In this document: positions 15,148 through 25,485 of the stretch, in pieces | How the letters are laid out: each line of letters opens with the position of its first letter | How positions within the stretch are numbered: the first letter of the stretch is position 1 | Source: Pseudomonadota bacterium | Lineage (GTDB): Bacteria > Pseudomonadota > Gammaproteobacteria > Steroidobacterales > GCA-2729495 | Reading direction: 5' to 3' | DNA length: 64,000 nt | Assembly: GCA_963204745.1 (NCBI GenBank) | Contig: CAUJHF010000025.1 | Coordinates: 1 to 64,000 of the forward strand | Notes under the pieces: generated by a model | The model's input: only the letters and a program-made list of their open reading frames with translations | The model's database searches: none | What the model was told of the DNA's origin: nothing | Translations under genes and position numbers: made by a program

Positions 15148-17037
15148 ATGACAGTCGAGACACGTGAAACCCACGGTTTTCAGGCCGAGGTGCAGAAACT
15201 CCTGCACCTCATGGTGCATTCGCTCTACAGCAATCGCGAGATCTTTCTCCGTGAGCTGATTTCCAACGCTTCTGATGCTGCCGACCGGCTGCGCTTCGAG
15301 GCGATTTCTGCACCGGAGCTGCTTGAGCCCGATCCGGAACTGAAGGTACGCATCGAATTCGATACTGAAGCGCGCACCGTCTCCATAGAAGACAACGGCA
15401 TCGGCATGTCGCGGGAGGAAGCCATCCGTCAGCTGGGCACGATTGCGCGCTCCGGCACCGGCGATTTCCTGAGCAAGATGACCGGCGAGCAGCGCCGCGA
15501 TGCCAACCTGATCGGTCAGTTCGGTGTGGGCTTTTATTCGGCTTTCATCGTCGCCGACAGGGTCGAAGTGCTCACGCGCCGCGCCGGCGCACCCGACAGC
15601 GAGGGCGTGCGCTGGGAATCCGATGGCCAGGGCGAGTTCAGCATCGAGGGCGTCGACCGGCCGCAGCGCGGAACGCGGGTCACCCTGCATCTGCGCGAAG
15701 ATGCCGCCGAGTTTGCCGATGAGTCACGTCTGCGCATGCTGATCCGCAAGTATTCGGATCACATCGCGTTTCCGGTGCTGATGAAGGGCAAGGGCGGCGA
15801 GGGCGAGGCGCAGGAGGAGTCGGCCAATACGGCCAGGGCGCTCTGGACCCGTCCGCGCACCGAAGTCAGCGAAGACGAGTATCGCGAGTTCTACAAGCAC
15901 ATCGGTCATGACTTCCAGGACCCGCTGGTCTGGAGCCACAACCGGGTCGAGGGCAAGCACGAGTACATCAGCCTGCTCTACATACCGGCGCATGCGCCAT
16001 GGGACATGTGGAACCGGTCGGGCTCACGGCACCTCAAGCTCTATGTGAAGCGCGTCTTCATCATGGACGATGCCGAGCAGTTTCTGCCGCTTTACCTGCG
16101 CTTCGTGCGCGGCGTCGTCGATTCCAGCGACCTGTCGCTCAACGTATCGCGCGAACTGCTGCAGCAGGATGCCGTCGTCGAAACCATGCGCGGTGCCATC
16201 ACCCGGCGCGTACTCGATACGCTGGACAAGCTGGCGAAGGAAGAGCCGGAAAAATACGCGACCTTCTGGAAGGAATTCGGTCGCGTACTGAAGGAAGGTC
16301 CGGCGGAAGACCCGGGTAACCGGCAGCGGATCGCCGCGCTGCTGCGTTTCAGTTCCACCGCCAGCGACAATCCGGTTCCGGACCGCTCGCTTGCCGACTA
16401 CATCGCCGCACGTGACACGACAGCCGACGATCCGCTGGCCAGCCAGAAGGTCATCTGGTACCTGACGGCCGACAGCTTCAATGCAGCGCGTTCAAGCCCG
16501 CATCTGGAAGTGTTCCGCAAGAGCGGCATCGAGGTGCTGTTGCTCACCGACAATATCGATGAGTGGCTGGTCAGCCACCTGCATGAGTTCGACGGCTGGG
16601 AGTTCCGCGATGTGAAGCGCGGCGACCTGCCTGCCAGCAAACCAGCGGAGGAAGGCGAAGACAAGAAACCGGCCGCAACCGAACACAGCGCGCTGATCGA
16701 GCGCATGAAAAAGCAGCTTGATGCCCAGGTCTCTGAAGTGCGCGCCACCACGCGCCTGACCGAATCGCCCGCCTGTCTGGTGCTTGGTGAGTACGAACTG
16801 GGCGCACAGATGCGCAAGCTGATGCAGGCGACGGGGCAAGCGGTCCCGGAGACCAAGCCGATCCTGGAGATCAATCCCGCACACCCGCTGCTGCAGCGTC
16901 TCGAAGAACAGCAGGACGACACGCACTTTGCCGATCTGGCCCAACTGATCTTCGATCAGGCGAGCCTGGCCGAGGGCGGTCAGCTGGAAGATCCGGGCGC
17001 CTTCGTGCAGCGACTGAACCGGATACTGCTGGGCTAG
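15148..17037 (+). CDS. htpG: molecular chaperone HtpG (Hsp90)
   Basis: The protein has 629 residues, the normal length for bacterial Hsp90. The N-terminal GHKL ATPase domain shows [31 protein letters not shown] [11 protein letters not shown], and [11 protein letters not shown] (lid/ATP contacts). The middle domain includes [10 protein letters not shown] and SLNVSREL with the catalytic Arg. The C-terminal dimerisation domain lacks a eukaryotic MEEVD tail. It acts as an ATP-dependent homodimeric chaperone in the cytosol. It stands as a single transcription unit behind a sigma-32 promoter and is followed by a 10-bp-stem hairpin. Confidence 0.97.
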   Translation: MTVETRETHGFQAEVQKLLHLMVHSLYSNREIFLRELISNASDAADRLRFEAISAPELLEPDPELKVRIEFDTEARTVSIEDNGIGMSREEAIRQLGTIARSGTGDFLSKMTGEQRRDANLIGQFGVGFYSAFIVADRVEVLTRRAGAPDSEGVRWESDGQGEFSIEGVDRPQRGTRVTLHLREDAAEFADESRLRMLIRKYSDHIAFPVLMKGKGGEGEAQEESANTARALWTRPRTEVSEDEYREFYKHIGHDFQDPLVWSHNRVEGKHEYISLLYIPAHAPWDMWNRSGSRHLKLYVKRVFIMDDAEQFLPLYLRFVRGVVDSSDLSLNVSRELLQQDAVVETMRGAITRRVLDTLDKLAKEEPEKYATFWKEFGRVLKEGPAEDPGNRQRIAALLRFSSTASDNPVPDRSLADYIAARDTTADDPLASQKVIWYLTADSFNAARSSPHLEVFRKSGIEVLLLTDNIDEWLVSHLHEFDGWEFRDVKRGDLPASKPAEEGEDKKPAATEHSALIERMKKQLDAQVSEVRATTRLTESPACLVLGEYELGAQMRKLMQATGQAVPETKPILEINPAHPLLQRLEEQQDDTHFADLAQLIFDQASLAEGGQLEDPGAFVQRLNRILLG

Positions 17038-17085
17038 CCCGGTCCCGGACGCCCCCGTTCGACGGCGGGGCACCGATCCACGACA

Positions 17086-17113
17086 GCGACCGCAAAGCCC
17101 ACCTTGCGGTCGC
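17086..17113 (+). terminator. hairpin downstream of htpG, possible terminator
   Basis: Perfect 10-bp inverted repeat arms GCGACCGCAA (17086-17095) and TTGCGGTCGC (17104-17113) are separated by an 8-base loop, about 50 bp after the htpG stop. The stem is GC-rich, but it is followed by CCCC rather than a T-run. It therefore lacks the second half of an intrinsic terminator and may be a 3'-end-stabilising structure or a weak terminator. Confidence 0.45.
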
Positions 17114-17237
17114 CCCCTGCATCGTCTGGTCAGTGCTCTGCATTCCCGTTTTCCGCTGTGCTAACCTGCGGCAACGCGGTCATGCGATGGACATCTTGTC
17201 CCGGATGCGCAGTCCGGGCACCTGAACGGGGGCCATA

Positions 17238-18341
17238 ATGAACAAGTATCAGTCGGCGATGTTGAACACTGGCGCGGTGCTGGTACCGGGCCTGCTATCA
17301 GTTCTGTTGTTGTCCGGCGGCCCGCTGCTCGCAGCTGACGCGCCAGCTGCGGATCCGCGGGAGTTGCCCTATTACATGGTTCCGATCGGCCCGGACGCCG
17401 CCGAAGCTTATTGGGCGCCAGACTCCCGCCATCTCATCGCCCAGACCCGTGATCCCCGGGCCATAAAGACGCTGACCGGCGGCAATGGGGCGCTGACCTA
17501 TGTCTTCAGCGATGACGGCAAGGATATCTGGGCGGTCAATGACCGGGGGCAGGATGCCTGCTCGTTCTTCTTTCCGGACAGCAAGCGCATCGTCTGGACT
17601 TCCACCCGCGACAATATGGATATGCCCGTCGGCAACTGGTCCGACTCGGATGACTACCCCCAGGGCGGTGAGTTGTACGTGTCTGACTGGCGTGGCAAGA
17701 ATATCCGCCGCATGACCAACAACAAGTACTACGAGGCGGAAGTATCGGTTTCTCCGGACGGCAAGTGGCTCACCTTCGGACGCCAGATCGACGGCAACAT
17801 GGATATCTGGGTCATGAACGCCGACACCGGCGAGGAATTCCAGGTGACCCGCACGGACGAGTGGCAGGAGGGCGCCCCGTTCTTCATGCCGGACAACGAA
17901 CACATCATCTTCCGGGCCTGGAAGCGCTCCGACTACAAGAAGATCAAGCCCACGCCCATGACGATCTTCACCATTCGCAAGGATGGTACCGAGTGGCGAC
18001 GGCACACCTACGATGCGGGCATGAACTGGCATCCCACGCCGGCTCCGGACGGCCGTCACTACGTCTATGTGAAAGCGCTCACGCCAAGCAACTGGGAGAT
18101 TTACCTGGGCGATCTGGCGGGCGGCGAGCCTCGCCGGCTGACCTACTACGACAAGCTGGATATGCTTGCCCACATCTCGCCCGACGGCAAGAAGATGAAC
18201 TGGGGGCGGGCAGTCGGAGAGGGGTTCATGGGCAATATCCGCACTCACGTGATGGACATATCGTCCCTGAACCTGGGCAAGGAAAACTACGTGCCATTTG
18301 ACCCCGATTGGGGTGAGGCCATGCCTGCCAGCGCACCCTGA
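17238..18341 (+). CDS. exported TolB/PD40-type beta-propeller protein
   Basis: The protein has 367 residues. A signal peptide (about 1-32) is followed by at least five PD40/WD40-like beta-propeller repeats with the SPDGKWL / FMPDNEHIIF / SPDGKKMNW pattern. Clear examples are VSVSPDGKWLTFGRQ (about 170) and HISPDGKKMNWGR (about 310). It resembles the propeller half of TolB but lacks the TolB N-terminal D1 domain and is not next to tol-pal genes. Propellers of this sort bind proteins or sugars in the periplasm; a function cannot be assigned. It appears monocistronic, with about 200 bp upstream of it. Confidence 0.75.
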   Translation: MNKYQSAMLNTGAVLVPGLLSVLLLSGGPLLAADAPAADPRELPYYMVPIGPDAAEAYWAPDSRHLIAQTRDPRAIKTLTGGNGALTYVFSDDGKDIWAVNDRGQDACSFFFPDSKRIVWTSTRDNMDMPVGNWSDSDDYPQGGELYVSDWRGKNIRRMTNNKYYEAEVSVSPDGKWLTFGRQIDGNMDIWVMNADTGEEFQVTRTDEWQEGAPFFMPDNEHIIFRAWKRSDYKKIKPTPMTIFTIRKDGTEWRRHTYDAGMNWHPTPAPDGRHYVYVKALTPSNWEIYLGDLAGGEPRRLTYYDKLDMLAHISPDGKKMNWGRAVGEGFMGNIRTHVMDISSLNLGKENYVPFDPDWGEAMPASAP

Positions 18342-18372
18342 TCCGGCATGACCTGAATCCCGTCATCCATCG

Positions 18373-19755
18373 TCAGCACTCGATCACGTTGACGGCAAGG
18401 CCGCCGCGTGAGGTTTCCTTGTATTTGTCCTGCATGTCGCGCCCCGTGTCGCGCATGGTGCGAATGACCTTGTCGAGCGAGACCCGGTGCTTGCCGTCGC
18501 TGCGCAGGGCCAGGCGCGAAGCATTGATCGCCTTGACCGCGCCCATCGCATTGCGCTCGATGCAGGGAATCTGCACCAGTCCGCCAATCGGATCACACGT
18601 GAGTCCGAGATTGTGCTCCATGCCGATTTCGGCAGCGTTCTCTACCTGCTGTGGCGTGCCGCCGAGCGCCGCAGTCAGGCCACCCGCCGCCATCGAACAG
18701 GCTACCCCGACCTCGCCCTGACAACCCACTTCGGCGCCGGAGATGGAGGCATTCTGCTTGTAGAGGAGGCCGATGGCACCGGCAGTCAGGAGGGCATCGA
18801 ACACGCCGCGCTCGCTGGAACCCGGCACAAGATGCAGGTAGTAATGCAGCACTGCGGGAATGATGCCGGCAGCGCCGTTGGTCGGCGCAGTGACCACGCG
18901 GCCGCCGGCCGCATTCTCTTCGTTGACGGCAAGTGCCCACAGGTTCACCCAGTCAAGAATGGCGAGTGGATCCTGCCGGGCACCTTCCGGCCGGCTTTCC
19001 ATGTCCGCAGCCAGCGCGGGGGCGCGCCGCACCACCTTCAGTCCGCCCGGCAGCACACCCCGCGAATGGACGCCGCGCACGACGCAGTCCTGCATGACCT
19101 GCCAGATCCGCCGGAGACCGTCCTCGATTTCCGCGGGAGTGCGCCAGACCCGCTCGTTTTCCCGCATCAGTTCCGCAATGGAACGCTGTTCCGTCTCGCA
19201 CAAGCCGAGCAATGCATCCGCACTCGCGAAGGGATAGGGCAGCGGCGTTTCATCAGGCACGATCCGGTCTTCGGCCGCTTCGTCCACGTTGACCACGAAG
19301 CCGCCGCCGACGGAGTAGTAGTCGCGCGTGGCGAGCACGGCCCCGTCCCTGTCGAAGGCGGTGAAACGCATGCCGTTGGGGTGATGGGGCAGTTTCTGAC
19401 GCTTGTTGAAGGCCAGATCGTTTGTCTCGTCGAAAGCGATGCGGTGGCGGCCGAGCAGGTTGATGGATTTGCCGGCGCGAACGGCCTGCAGCCGGGCCTC
19501 GATGCCGTCAACATCAACCGTATCGGGTGACTCACCTTCGAGGCCGAGGATCACCGCACGGTCGGTACCGTGGCCGCGGCCGGTATGGGCCAGGGAGCCA
19601 AACAGCTCGCATCTCACCCGCACGCATTGTTCGAGATTGCCGCGCCCGTCGAGCCACTGGGTGGCAAAGCGCGCCGCGGCGCGCATTGGTCCCACAGTGT
19701 GTGAACTCGATGGCCCGATGCCAATCTTGAACAGGTCAAATACGCTGACGCCCAT
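18373..19755 (-). CDS. sdaA: L-serine ammonia-lyase (iron-sulfur, single chain)
   Basis: The protein has 460 residues, the usual length of the fused alpha/beta L-serine dehydratase. It starts [20 protein letters not shown], the hallmark of the beta domain. The alpha domain shows [35 protein letters not shown] and the tail VNVIEC. The cysteines in these blocks and the C-terminal Cys fit the [4Fe-4S] cluster and tail-in-mouth arrangement known for this family. It deaminates L-serine to pyruvate. It stands alone, convergent with the propeller gene and followed on the same strand by the CDF exporter gene's far end. Confidence 0.96.
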   Translation of the reverse strand: MGVSVFDLFKIGIGPSSSHTVGPMRAAARFATQWLDGRGNLEQCVRVRCELFGSLAHTGRGHGTDRAVILGLEGESPDTVDVDGIEARLQAVRAGKSINLLGRHRIAFDETNDLAFNKRQKLPHHPNGMRFTAFDRDGAVLATRDYYSVGGGFVVNVDEAAEDRIVPDETPLPYPFASADALLGLCETEQRSIAELMRENERVWRTPAEIEDGLRRIWQVMQDCVVRGVHSRGVLPGGLKVVRRAPALAADMESRPEGARQDPLAILDWVNLWALAVNEENAAGGRVVTAPTNGAAGIIPAVLHYYLHLVPGSSERGVFDALLTAGAIGLLYKQNASISGAEVGCQGEVGVACSMAAGGLTAALGGTPQQVENAAEIGMEHNLGLTCDPIGGLVQIPCIERNAMGAVKAINASRLALRSDGKHRVSLDKVIRTMRDTGRDMQDKYKETSRGGLAVNVIEC

Positions 19756-19787
19756 TAACTTGCCTCCCGGGGCACGATCATCCGGTC

Positions 19788-20753
19788 CTAACGCCTGCAG
19801 CCATCCCCCACATCCACGCGCTCGATCTGCACCGTGGTGTGGCCGATACCGAAGCGCTCTTCGAGGGCTTCGGTAAATTCATGCAAAAAATGGTCGTCGC
19901 CGCCATCCGGCATCACGAGGTGCACGGTCAGCGCATTTTCCGTCGTGCTCATCGCCCAGATATGCAGATCGTGGACCCGCGTCACACCCGGCAGTGCGTT
20001 GAGCCAGGCTGAAACGGCGACGGGGTCTATGCCGCGCGGAACCGCGTCTGTTGCCAGTTCGAGCGATTCGCGCAACAGATCCCAGGTGCCCCAGACAATC
20101 GCGGCCACGATGATGAGGCTGATGACCGGATCGAGCCATTGCCAGCCATACATCAGTATGGCAATGCCGCCGATTACCACGCCCAGCGACAGGAGCGCAT
20201 CTGCGGCCATATGCAGAAAAGCGGCACGGATGTTCAGGTCGCCGTGCCGGCCACTGGCAAACAACAGCGCAGTCGCTGTATTGATAACCACGCCGATGCC
20301 GGCGACCACGATCATGGTCATGCCATTCAGCGGTGCCGGCTCGGAAAACCGCCCGATCGCTTCCCAGGCGATGCCACCCATGGCCAGCAACAGCATGCCG
20401 GCGCTGAGCAGCGAGGCGAGGATCGTCACCCGGCGATAACCATAGGTCCGGCGCGGCGAAGGCTTGCTGCCAGCGAGCCCGGCGGCACCCCAGGCCAGGC
20501 CGAGCGACAACACATCGCTGAAGTTATGTCCGGCATCAGCGAGCAGCGCCAGTGAACCGGCCAGATAGCCGTAACCGGCCTCGATGAACACGAAGGCCAG
20601 ATTCAGTGCGATACCGGCCGCGAAACGACCACCGTAACCCTCGGGAGGCGGGCCATGGTCGTGGTGATGATGCCCGTGCCCTGCTGCGCCTGCGCTGCTG
20701 TGGGCATGATCGTCATGTCCGTGGTCGTTATGGTTATGGTCGTGTGGGGTCAT
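19788..20753 (-). CDS. cation diffusion facilitator (zinc/cobalt exporter, CzcD-like)
   Basis: The protein has 321 residues. A His/Asp-rich cytoplasmic N-terminus (repeated HDH/HGH, residues 3-34) leads into six membrane helices. The metal-site motifs HNFSD (helix 2, about 97) and HMAAD (helix 5, about 180) are followed by a C-terminal cytoplasmic ferredoxin-like domain with [10 protein letters not shown] and HLVMPDG. HxxxD in both helices is the zinc-selective pattern of CzcD/ZitB-type proton antiporters, exporting Zn and sometimes Co or Cd from the cytosol. An AT-rich 100-bp gap separates it from the divergent hydrolase gene; I could not identify a clear operator. Confidence 0.92.
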   Translation of the reverse strand: MTPHDHNHNDHGHDDHAHSSAGAAGHGHHHHDHGPPPEGYGGRFAAGIALNLAFVFIEAGYGYLAGSLALLADAGHNFSDVLSLGLAWGAAGLAGSKPSPRRTYGYRRVTILASLLSAGMLLLAMGGIAWEAIGRFSEPAPLNGMTMIVVAGIGVVINTATALLFASGRHGDLNIRAAFLHMAADALLSLGVVIGGIAILMYGWQWLDPVISLIIVAAIVWGTWDLLRESLELATDAVPRGIDPVAVSAWLNALPGVTRVHDLHIWAMSTTENALTVHLVMPDGGDDHFLHEFTEALEERFGIGHTTVQIERVDVGDGCRR

Positions 20754-20857
20754 CGTATGGCTTCATGAGCAGGAAAATATTTTTCAAAGTTGAGATTAGC
20801 ATGCTGTTTTATCCAGCTTCCAAAATCTAAGCTCGAACAATCATGGATCTCATCTAG

Positions 20858-21511
20858 ATGCCCAGCGGTCCATCCTTCAGGGATGCCCTCAGCTTGCGCG
20901 GTCCGGCCGGCCGCATCGAGGCGCTGCTCGACATGCCGGCGGGCGTTGCGGTGCCGGCTGTCGCGGTGATCTGTCATCCGCATCCGCAGCACCAGGGTAC
21001 CCAGCTGAACAAGGTGGTGCACACCATCAGCCGGAGCATGAACGAGCTTGGCGTTCCGGCGATCCGCTTCAATTTTCGCGGTGTGGGTGCGAGCGAGGGG
21101 GCCTATGCGGATGGACTGGGCGAGGCTGACGATGTGATTGCCGTGGCTGAGTGGGCGCGCGGCCGTTTCCCGCAGACGGAACTGTGGCTCGCGGGTTTCT
21201 CCTTCGGTGCCGCCGTCGCGATCCGTGCCGCTGGCCAGCTCAAGCCGGCGCGACTGATCAGCGTGGCGCCGCCGGTAGCGCGTATGGCCGATCTGCTCGC
21301 CCATGTGCGGCCGGAATGTCCCTGGCTGATCGTGCAGGGCATGGCCGATGAGGTGGTTGCCGCCGAGGATGTACAGAACTGGGTAAAGACACACCACCCG
21401 GCCGCCAGGCTGGTGCTGCTGCCCGATGTAGGGCATTTCTTTCACGGCCGGCTGACGTTGTTGCGGGAAACGCTGACTGCATGGGTTGCTGGCGCAGACC
21501 AGGCCGGATAG
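20858..21511 (+). CDS. alpha/beta hydrolase (dienelactone-hydrolase-like, COG2945)
   Basis: The protein has 217 residues and is cytosolic. The oxyanion region ICHPHPQHQGT (about 47-57), FNFRGVGASEG, the nucleophile elbow GFSFGAA (Ser at about 114), DEVVAAEDV and the catalytic His in DVGHFFHGRL give a complete Ser-Asp-His alpha/beta hydrolase. The 'CHPHP...MNNKVV-like' block (here TQLNKVVHTIS) is typical of the small COG2945 hydrolases. The substrate is unknown. It is transcribed alone between the CDF exporter and the convergent DUF4426 lipoprotein. Confidence 0.86.
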   Translation: MPSGPSFRDALSLRGPAGRIEALLDMPAGVAVPAVAVICHPHPQHQGTQLNKVVHTISRSMNELGVPAIRFNFRGVGASEGAYADGLGEADDVIAVAEWARGRFPQTELWLAGFSFGAAVAIRAAGQLKPARLISVAPPVARMADLLAHVRPECPWLIVQGMADEVVAAEDVQNWVKTHHPAARLVLLPDVGHFFHGRLTLLRETLTAWVAGADQAG

Positions 21512-21546
21512 TCCGTGGCGCGTGTCAGTCGCCGTGCAGTCCCTGC

Positions 21547-22047
21547 TCAGTTGCCGTAAAACTGTCGCTGGAAGCGTACTGAGAGCGGTACGCCCGTGGC
21601 ACCAGCCGGCTGAGCCTCTACGCTGAATACCAGCGCTTCTTCGCCGGATATGGCGACATCACCCACGTAGTAGATTGCTTTACCCTCACGAATTTCGCGC
21701 ACGCTCAGGTTCTTGGCCTGACCGTTCAGATTCACGGCGCTGGCGACGACCTTGCCGGCTACCGGCACATCCGCTGCGCCTTCGGTCTTTTTCAGTATGG
21801 AGACGTTCAGCAGCACGCGGTTGGCGCTGCGCGTGATGGCGTAGCTGCTGGCGATTTCCGGTGTCAGCGAGTTGGTCGGAATCGCCGTGAAGTGCAGCAC
21901 ATAATCACCGAAGTCCCGTGATGAGGCATCGTCCGGCTCCATCGCCTGCGTCGAGGATACGGTCGCGGGTGAGCCGGCGGGTCGGCCGCAGGCGACCAGC
22001 AGGCCGGCGGCGATCAGTACAGCAAGAATTCTTGTAGTGACGTACAT
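21547..22047 (-). CDS. DUF4426 domain lipoprotein
   Basis: The protein has 166 residues. An N-terminal signal carries lipobox LLVAC at about 20, then a DUF4426 beta-sandwich: GDYVLHFTAIPTNSLTPEIA, NRVLLNVSILKK, YYVGDVAISGEEALVFSVEAQP. Family members occur beside yggT/proC/yggS/pilT in gammaproteobacteria (for example the Pseudomonas PA0388 region), exactly as here. The function is unknown. It lies about 80 bp after yggT on the same strand and is probably the last gene of that operon. Confidence 0.85.
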   Translation of the reverse strand: MYVTTRILAVLIAAGLLVACGRPAGSPATVSSTQAMEPDDASSRDFGDYVLHFTAIPTNSLTPEIASSYAITRSANRVLLNVSILKKTEGAADVPVAGKVVASAVNLNGQAKNLSVREIREGKAIYYVGDVAISGEEALVFSVEAQPAGATGVPLSVRFQRQFYGN

Positions 22048-22124
22048 GGCGACACCTCACAAGTAACCGGTTGAATGGCGCTAACTATAGCGCGCCACAA
22101 CGACGGCGAGTACAGCGGGGCGCC

Positions 22125-22709
22125 TCAAAACACCGGCACTATCGAATTTACACACAGCATCGCAGACCAGAGCTGCCGGGTCGGCAGAATCATCATCAGC
22201 GCCTGCAGTGCGATCAGCACGAATATCGGTGAGAGATCGATTCCACCGATCAGTGGAATCACGCGTTGCACCGGTCTGAGCAGTGGTTCGGCGAGTGAGG
22301 AAACCAGTGCGGCACCCGGGTTGTAGCCGCCCGGACTCACCCAGCTCAGCACTGCGTAAATGATGATCGTCCAGAAGTAGACGGTGAGAATCAGTCGCAA
22401 GATGCCAAGTACAGTGATGAGCAGTATCGGCACGATTCCGGGCTTGCCGATGCAGCCGATCTGCACGAGAACAACTGTACCGATCATCTGCAGGCCGAGC
22501 AGGGCCATCAGCGTCGCGCTGTCGAGACGGCCGATCGGCGGCAACAGGCGCCGCAGTGGTGTCACCAGGGGGCTTGTCACGCGCAGGACGAACTGGACGA
22601 AGGGATTGCGTGTATCGACCCTTGTCCACTGCATCAGCAGGCGCAGGACGAAGACCAGCACATAAAGATCGAATAGTGTGCGCAGGATGAATATCAGCGC
22701 GCTCTGCAT
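22125..22709 (-). CDS. yggT: YggT-family integral membrane protein
   Basis: The protein has 194 residues, with two copies of the YggT domain, each containing two membrane helices. The repeated motif PLVTPLRRLLPPIGRLD (about 48-64) is echoed by PLLRPVQRVIPLIGGID (about 143-159). The protein sits in the inner membrane; related proteins have been tied to osmotic tolerance and to cell-division or chloroplast-envelope complexes, without a firm function. It starts 4 bp after the proC stop, in the conserved order yggS-proC-yggT. Confidence 0.92.
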   Translation of the reverse strand: MQSALIFILRTLFDLYVLVFVLRLLMQWTRVDTRNPFVQFVLRVTSPLVTPLRRLLPPIGRLDSATLMALLGLQMIGTVVLVQIGCIGKPGIVPILLITVLGILRLILTVYFWTIIIYAVLSWVSPGGYNPGAALVSSLAEPLLRPVQRVIPLIGGIDLSPIFVLIALQALMMILPTRQLWSAMLCVNSIVPVF

Positions 22710-22713
22710 CGGC

Positions 22714-23544
22714 TCAGCTCCCTTGTTTGCCCAGTTCCGCCGAACGTTCGCGGGCGGCAGTCAGCGCCTGCTGAACGATGCCGGCGAGATCAGCCTGTTC
22801 AAATACCCGCAGCGCGGCGGCGGTAGTACCGCCAGGTGAAGTGACTGCCGCGCGCAGCGCGCCTGGTTCGGTATGTGTTTCGACGACGACCCGTGCGGCA
22901 CCAAGCGCGGTCTCGCGGGTCAGTGCGGCGGCCAGATCGGGCGGCAGGCCGAGATCGATAGCGGCGCGTTCCATGTGTTCCATGAGCAAATAGAAGTAAG
23001 CCGGACCGCTGCCCGATACGGCAGTGACCGCATCCATCATCGTTTCATCCGGCAGCCACAGGGCCCGGCCGGTCGTGCCTGCGACGTATTCGGCCAGTTG
23101 CCGGCCGGCGGCATCCACCGAGCCTGAGGCCGCGAGTGCCGATACGCCGGCGCCTATCGTTGCCGGCTGATTGGGCATGACCCGTACCAGCGGGGTGCCG
23201 GTACCCAGCCAGCCAGTCAGTGAGCCGAGCGTGATGCCGGCGGCGACCGACATCACGAGCTGGCCAGCCGGTCGCCGCTGGTCGCCAAGCGCGATGGCAA
23301 CGGCCGGCAGGACCTGCGGTTTGATAGCCAGCACCAGCACCGCTGCGTTCTGCGCCACGGGTGTGTTGTTGGCATCGAGTACGAGACCAGGGTCAAGGGC
23401 GGCAACGAGTTCGCGTTGTCCGGCATCCGGCTCGGCTATGCAGATGTGCTGCGCAGGATGTCCTGCTTGAAGCAGTCCGCGCACCAGTGCGCGGGCCATG
23501 TTGCCGCCGCCAATCAGTCCGATAGTGAGGTTGTGATAGCTCAT
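22714..23544 (-). CDS. proC: pyrroline-5-carboxylate reductase
   Basis: The protein has 276 residues, the normal length. The Rossmann start IGLIGGGNMARALVRGLL, LAIKPQVL near residue 75, and the signature GSGPAYFYLLMEHM...ALTRETALGA (about 173-205) identify P5C reductase, which makes proline from pyrroline-5-carboxylate with NAD(P)H. Its ATG overlaps the yggS stop by 4 bp, so the two are translationally coupled. Confidence 0.97.
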   Translation of the reverse strand: MSYHNLTIGLIGGGNMARALVRGLLQAGHPAQHICIAEPDAGQRELVAALDPGLVLDANNTPVAQNAAVLVLAIKPQVLPAVAIALGDQRRPAGQLVMSVAAGITLGSLTGWLGTGTPLVRVMPNQPATIGAGVSALAASGSVDAAGRQLAEYVAGTTGRALWLPDETMMDAVTAVSGSGPAYFYLLMEHMERAAIDLGLPPDLAAALTRETALGAARVVVETHTEPGALRAAVTSPGGTTAAALRVFEQADLAGIVQQALTAARERSAELGKQGS

Positions 23545-24269
23545 GTTCGCTCGCCGGCCTGTTCATCTGCTGCGACCGGCCGTGGCCCGAACAGGGCTGT
23601 GCCGATACGTACCATCGTACTGCCTTCTTCGATCGCCAGCTCAAAGTCATCCGACATGCCCATCGACAGTGTATCGAGCGCGTGGCCGGCGGCTACGAGT
23701 TCGTCAAACAGCCGGCGTGTCTGCCGGAATTCCATGCGCAGCTCCCCGGCGCCCAGGTCCGCGTGCGGAATCAGCATCAGCCCGCGCAGCCTGAGCCGGG
23801 GCAAAGTGGCGATCAGTGCCGCCAGTGCAGCGACATCAGTGCGCGGACAGCCAGCCCGGAGGGCCGGGCTTGTGCTGGTGCCAGCCACGGGCTGGATCTG
23901 TACGCAGACCTGCAGCTCACTGCCGTAGTGCGGCCGCTGCGACGACAGGCGTTCGGCAATTTTCGCGGTGCAAACCGTCTGCGCCCAGGCGAAATTGGCG
24001 GCTATTTCCCGGGTCTTGTTCGACTGGATCCGGCCGATGAAGTGCCACTGCATGTCGCGATGTCCGGCAGTGATCTTGGGCACAGCCTCGCGCAGGTAGT
24101 TTTCGCCAAATGCCGTCACGCCGGCGGCCCAGGCATCCTGTATGGTTGCCAGCTCATGTCCCTTGCTCACGGCCAGCAGGGAGACCGTTTGTGCGGTGCG
24201 TCCGGCACGAGTTGCTGCGCGGCTGATGCGCGTCCGTATATCGTCCAGATGATCCGTGATTGCCGTCAC
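23541..24269 (-). CDS. yggS: PLP homeostasis protein (YggS/PLPBP)
   Basis: The protein has 242 residues. It is a single-domain alanine-racemase-like TIM barrel with PLP lysine in LLAVSKGH (about 34), followed by FGENYLREAVPKI, WHFIGRIQSNKTREIA and the phosphate-binding LSMGMSDDFELAIEEGSTMVRIG. It binds PLP and keeps free PLP and amino-acid pools balanced; it has no catalytic activity of its own. It is divergent from pilT with a 135-bp gap, the same arrangement as in Pseudomonas. Confidence 0.96.
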   Translation of the reverse strand: MTAITDHLDDIRTRISRAATRAGRTAQTVSLLAVSKGHELATIQDAWAAGVTAFGENYLREAVPKITAGHRDMQWHFIGRIQSNKTREIAANFAWAQTVCTAKIAERLSSQRPHYGSELQVCVQIQPVAGTSTSPALRAGCPRTDVAALAALIATLPRLRLRGLMLIPHADLGAGELRMEFRQTRRLFDELVAAGHALDTLSMGMSDDFELAIEEGSTMVRIGTALFGPRPVAADEQAGERT

Positions 24270-24404
24270 GACCCTGCTACCAAGCTGGCTGTACTATGTT
24301 CATCGCCGGATCCGGTTATGGAAACCATGGGCGCCATGCCCGGCTCCGTACTTACAGATATTTCTGCCGTTCGTTTACGGCTGTTCAGGGCGCTGGGGAA
24401 ACAG

Positions 24405-25445
24405 ATGGCTGTCGATATTGCGCAACTGCTGGCCTTCGCGGTCAAAAGCAAGGCTTCCGACCTGCATTTGTCGGCAGGTGTCCCACCCATGATCCGGGTG
24501 GACGGCGACGTCAAGCGTATCAATATGCCGGCGCTCGCCCACAAGGATGTGCATAGCATGGTCTATGACATCATGAACGACAAGCAACGCAAGGACTACG
24601 AGGAATTCCTGGAGACGGATTTTTCCTTCGAGATACCCAAGCTCGCCCGGTTTCGCGTCAACGCCTACAACCAGATGCGTGGTGCCGGCGCGGTGTTCCG
24701 TACCATTCCGTCGATCATCCAGACGCTGGAAGACCTGAAGGCGCCGCCGATCTTCCGCGATATCTCCATGTATCCGCGCGGCATCGTGCTGGTCACCGGC
24801 CCGACGGGTTCGGGCAAGTCCACCACGCTGGCAGCGATGATCGACTACATCAACGACAACAAGCCCGACCACATTCTCACCATCGAAGATCCCATCGAGT
24901 TCGTGCATGAAAGCAAGCGTTGCCTGATCAATCAGCGCGAGGTGCACAGGGACACGCTTGGTTTCAGCGAGGCGCTGCGCTCGGCCTTGCGTGAAGACCC
25001 CGACGTCATTCTGGTCGGCGAAATGCGCGACCTGGAAACCATCCGTCTGGCGCTGACCGCGGCAGAAACCGGCCATCTGGTGTTCGGTACCCTGCATACC
25101 AGCTCGGCCGCCAAGACCATGGACCGCATCATTGACGTGTTCCCGGCGCAGGAAAAGGAAATGGTCCGCGCGATGCTGTCGGAATCCCTGCGTGCGGTTA
25201 TCTCGCAGGCGCTGCTGAAGCGTGTTGGCGGTGGCCGGATTGCGGCGCACGAGATCATGATCGGCACACCTGCGATCCGCAATCTGATCCGCGAGGGCAA
25301 GGTTGCACAGATGTATTCGGCGATCCAGACCGGTGTGAAGGAGGGCATGCAGACGCTTGACCAGTGTCTGCAGGAACTGCTGTCCAAGGGTGCGATCAGC
25401 AAGGAAGAGGCCCGCTTCAAGGCGCAAAACAAGGACGCTTTCTAG
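24405..25445 (+). CDS. pilT: type IV pilus retraction ATPase PilT
   Basis: The protein has 346 residues from the ATG at 24405, which has a GGGGAA ribosome site. The frame is open far upstream inside yggS, but the conserved start is MAVDIAQLLAFAVKSKASDLHLS. Walker A is GPTGSGKST (about 132-140), followed by the Asp box, Walker B DPDVILVGEMRDLET and the His box GHLVFGTLHT. The C-terminal AIRNLIRE motif (about 290-297) is known to be needed for retraction. The hexamer powers pilus disassembly at the inner membrane. It is the first of three tandem homologous ATPase genes. Confidence 0.97.
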   Translation: MAVDIAQLLAFAVKSKASDLHLSAGVPPMIRVDGDVKRINMPALAHKDVHSMVYDIMNDKQRKDYEEFLETDFSFEIPKLARFRVNAYNQMRGAGAVFRTIPSIIQTLEDLKAPPIFRDISMYPRGIVLVTGPTGSGKSTTLAAMIDYINDNKPDHILTIEDPIEFVHESKRCLINQREVHRDTLGFSEALRSALREDPDVILVGEMRDLETIRLALTAAETGHLVFGTLHTSSAAKTMDRIIDVFPAQEKEMVRAMLSESLRAVISQALLKRVGGGRIAAHEIMIGTPAIRNLIREGKVAQMYSAIQTGVKEGMQTLDQCLQELLSKGAISKEEARFKAQNKDAF

Positions 25446-25485
25446 TTCTGCGGAACCGGAGACTGTCCCGCAAGGAGATTCGGCA

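Noticed and set aside
20754..20857. Metal-responsive operator in the AT-rich gap between the CDF exporter and the hydrolase
   Set aside because: I could not find a convincing palindrome of the MerR or Fur/Zur type by eye.
23682..24404. N-terminal extension of pilT
   Set aside because: The frame is open through yggS but antisense to it; the conserved PilT N-terminus begins at the ATG at 24405.
24269..24405. Possible sigma-54 promoter before pilT
   Set aside because: No GG/GC pair with correct spacing; only a TACTAT -10-like hexamer without a -35.
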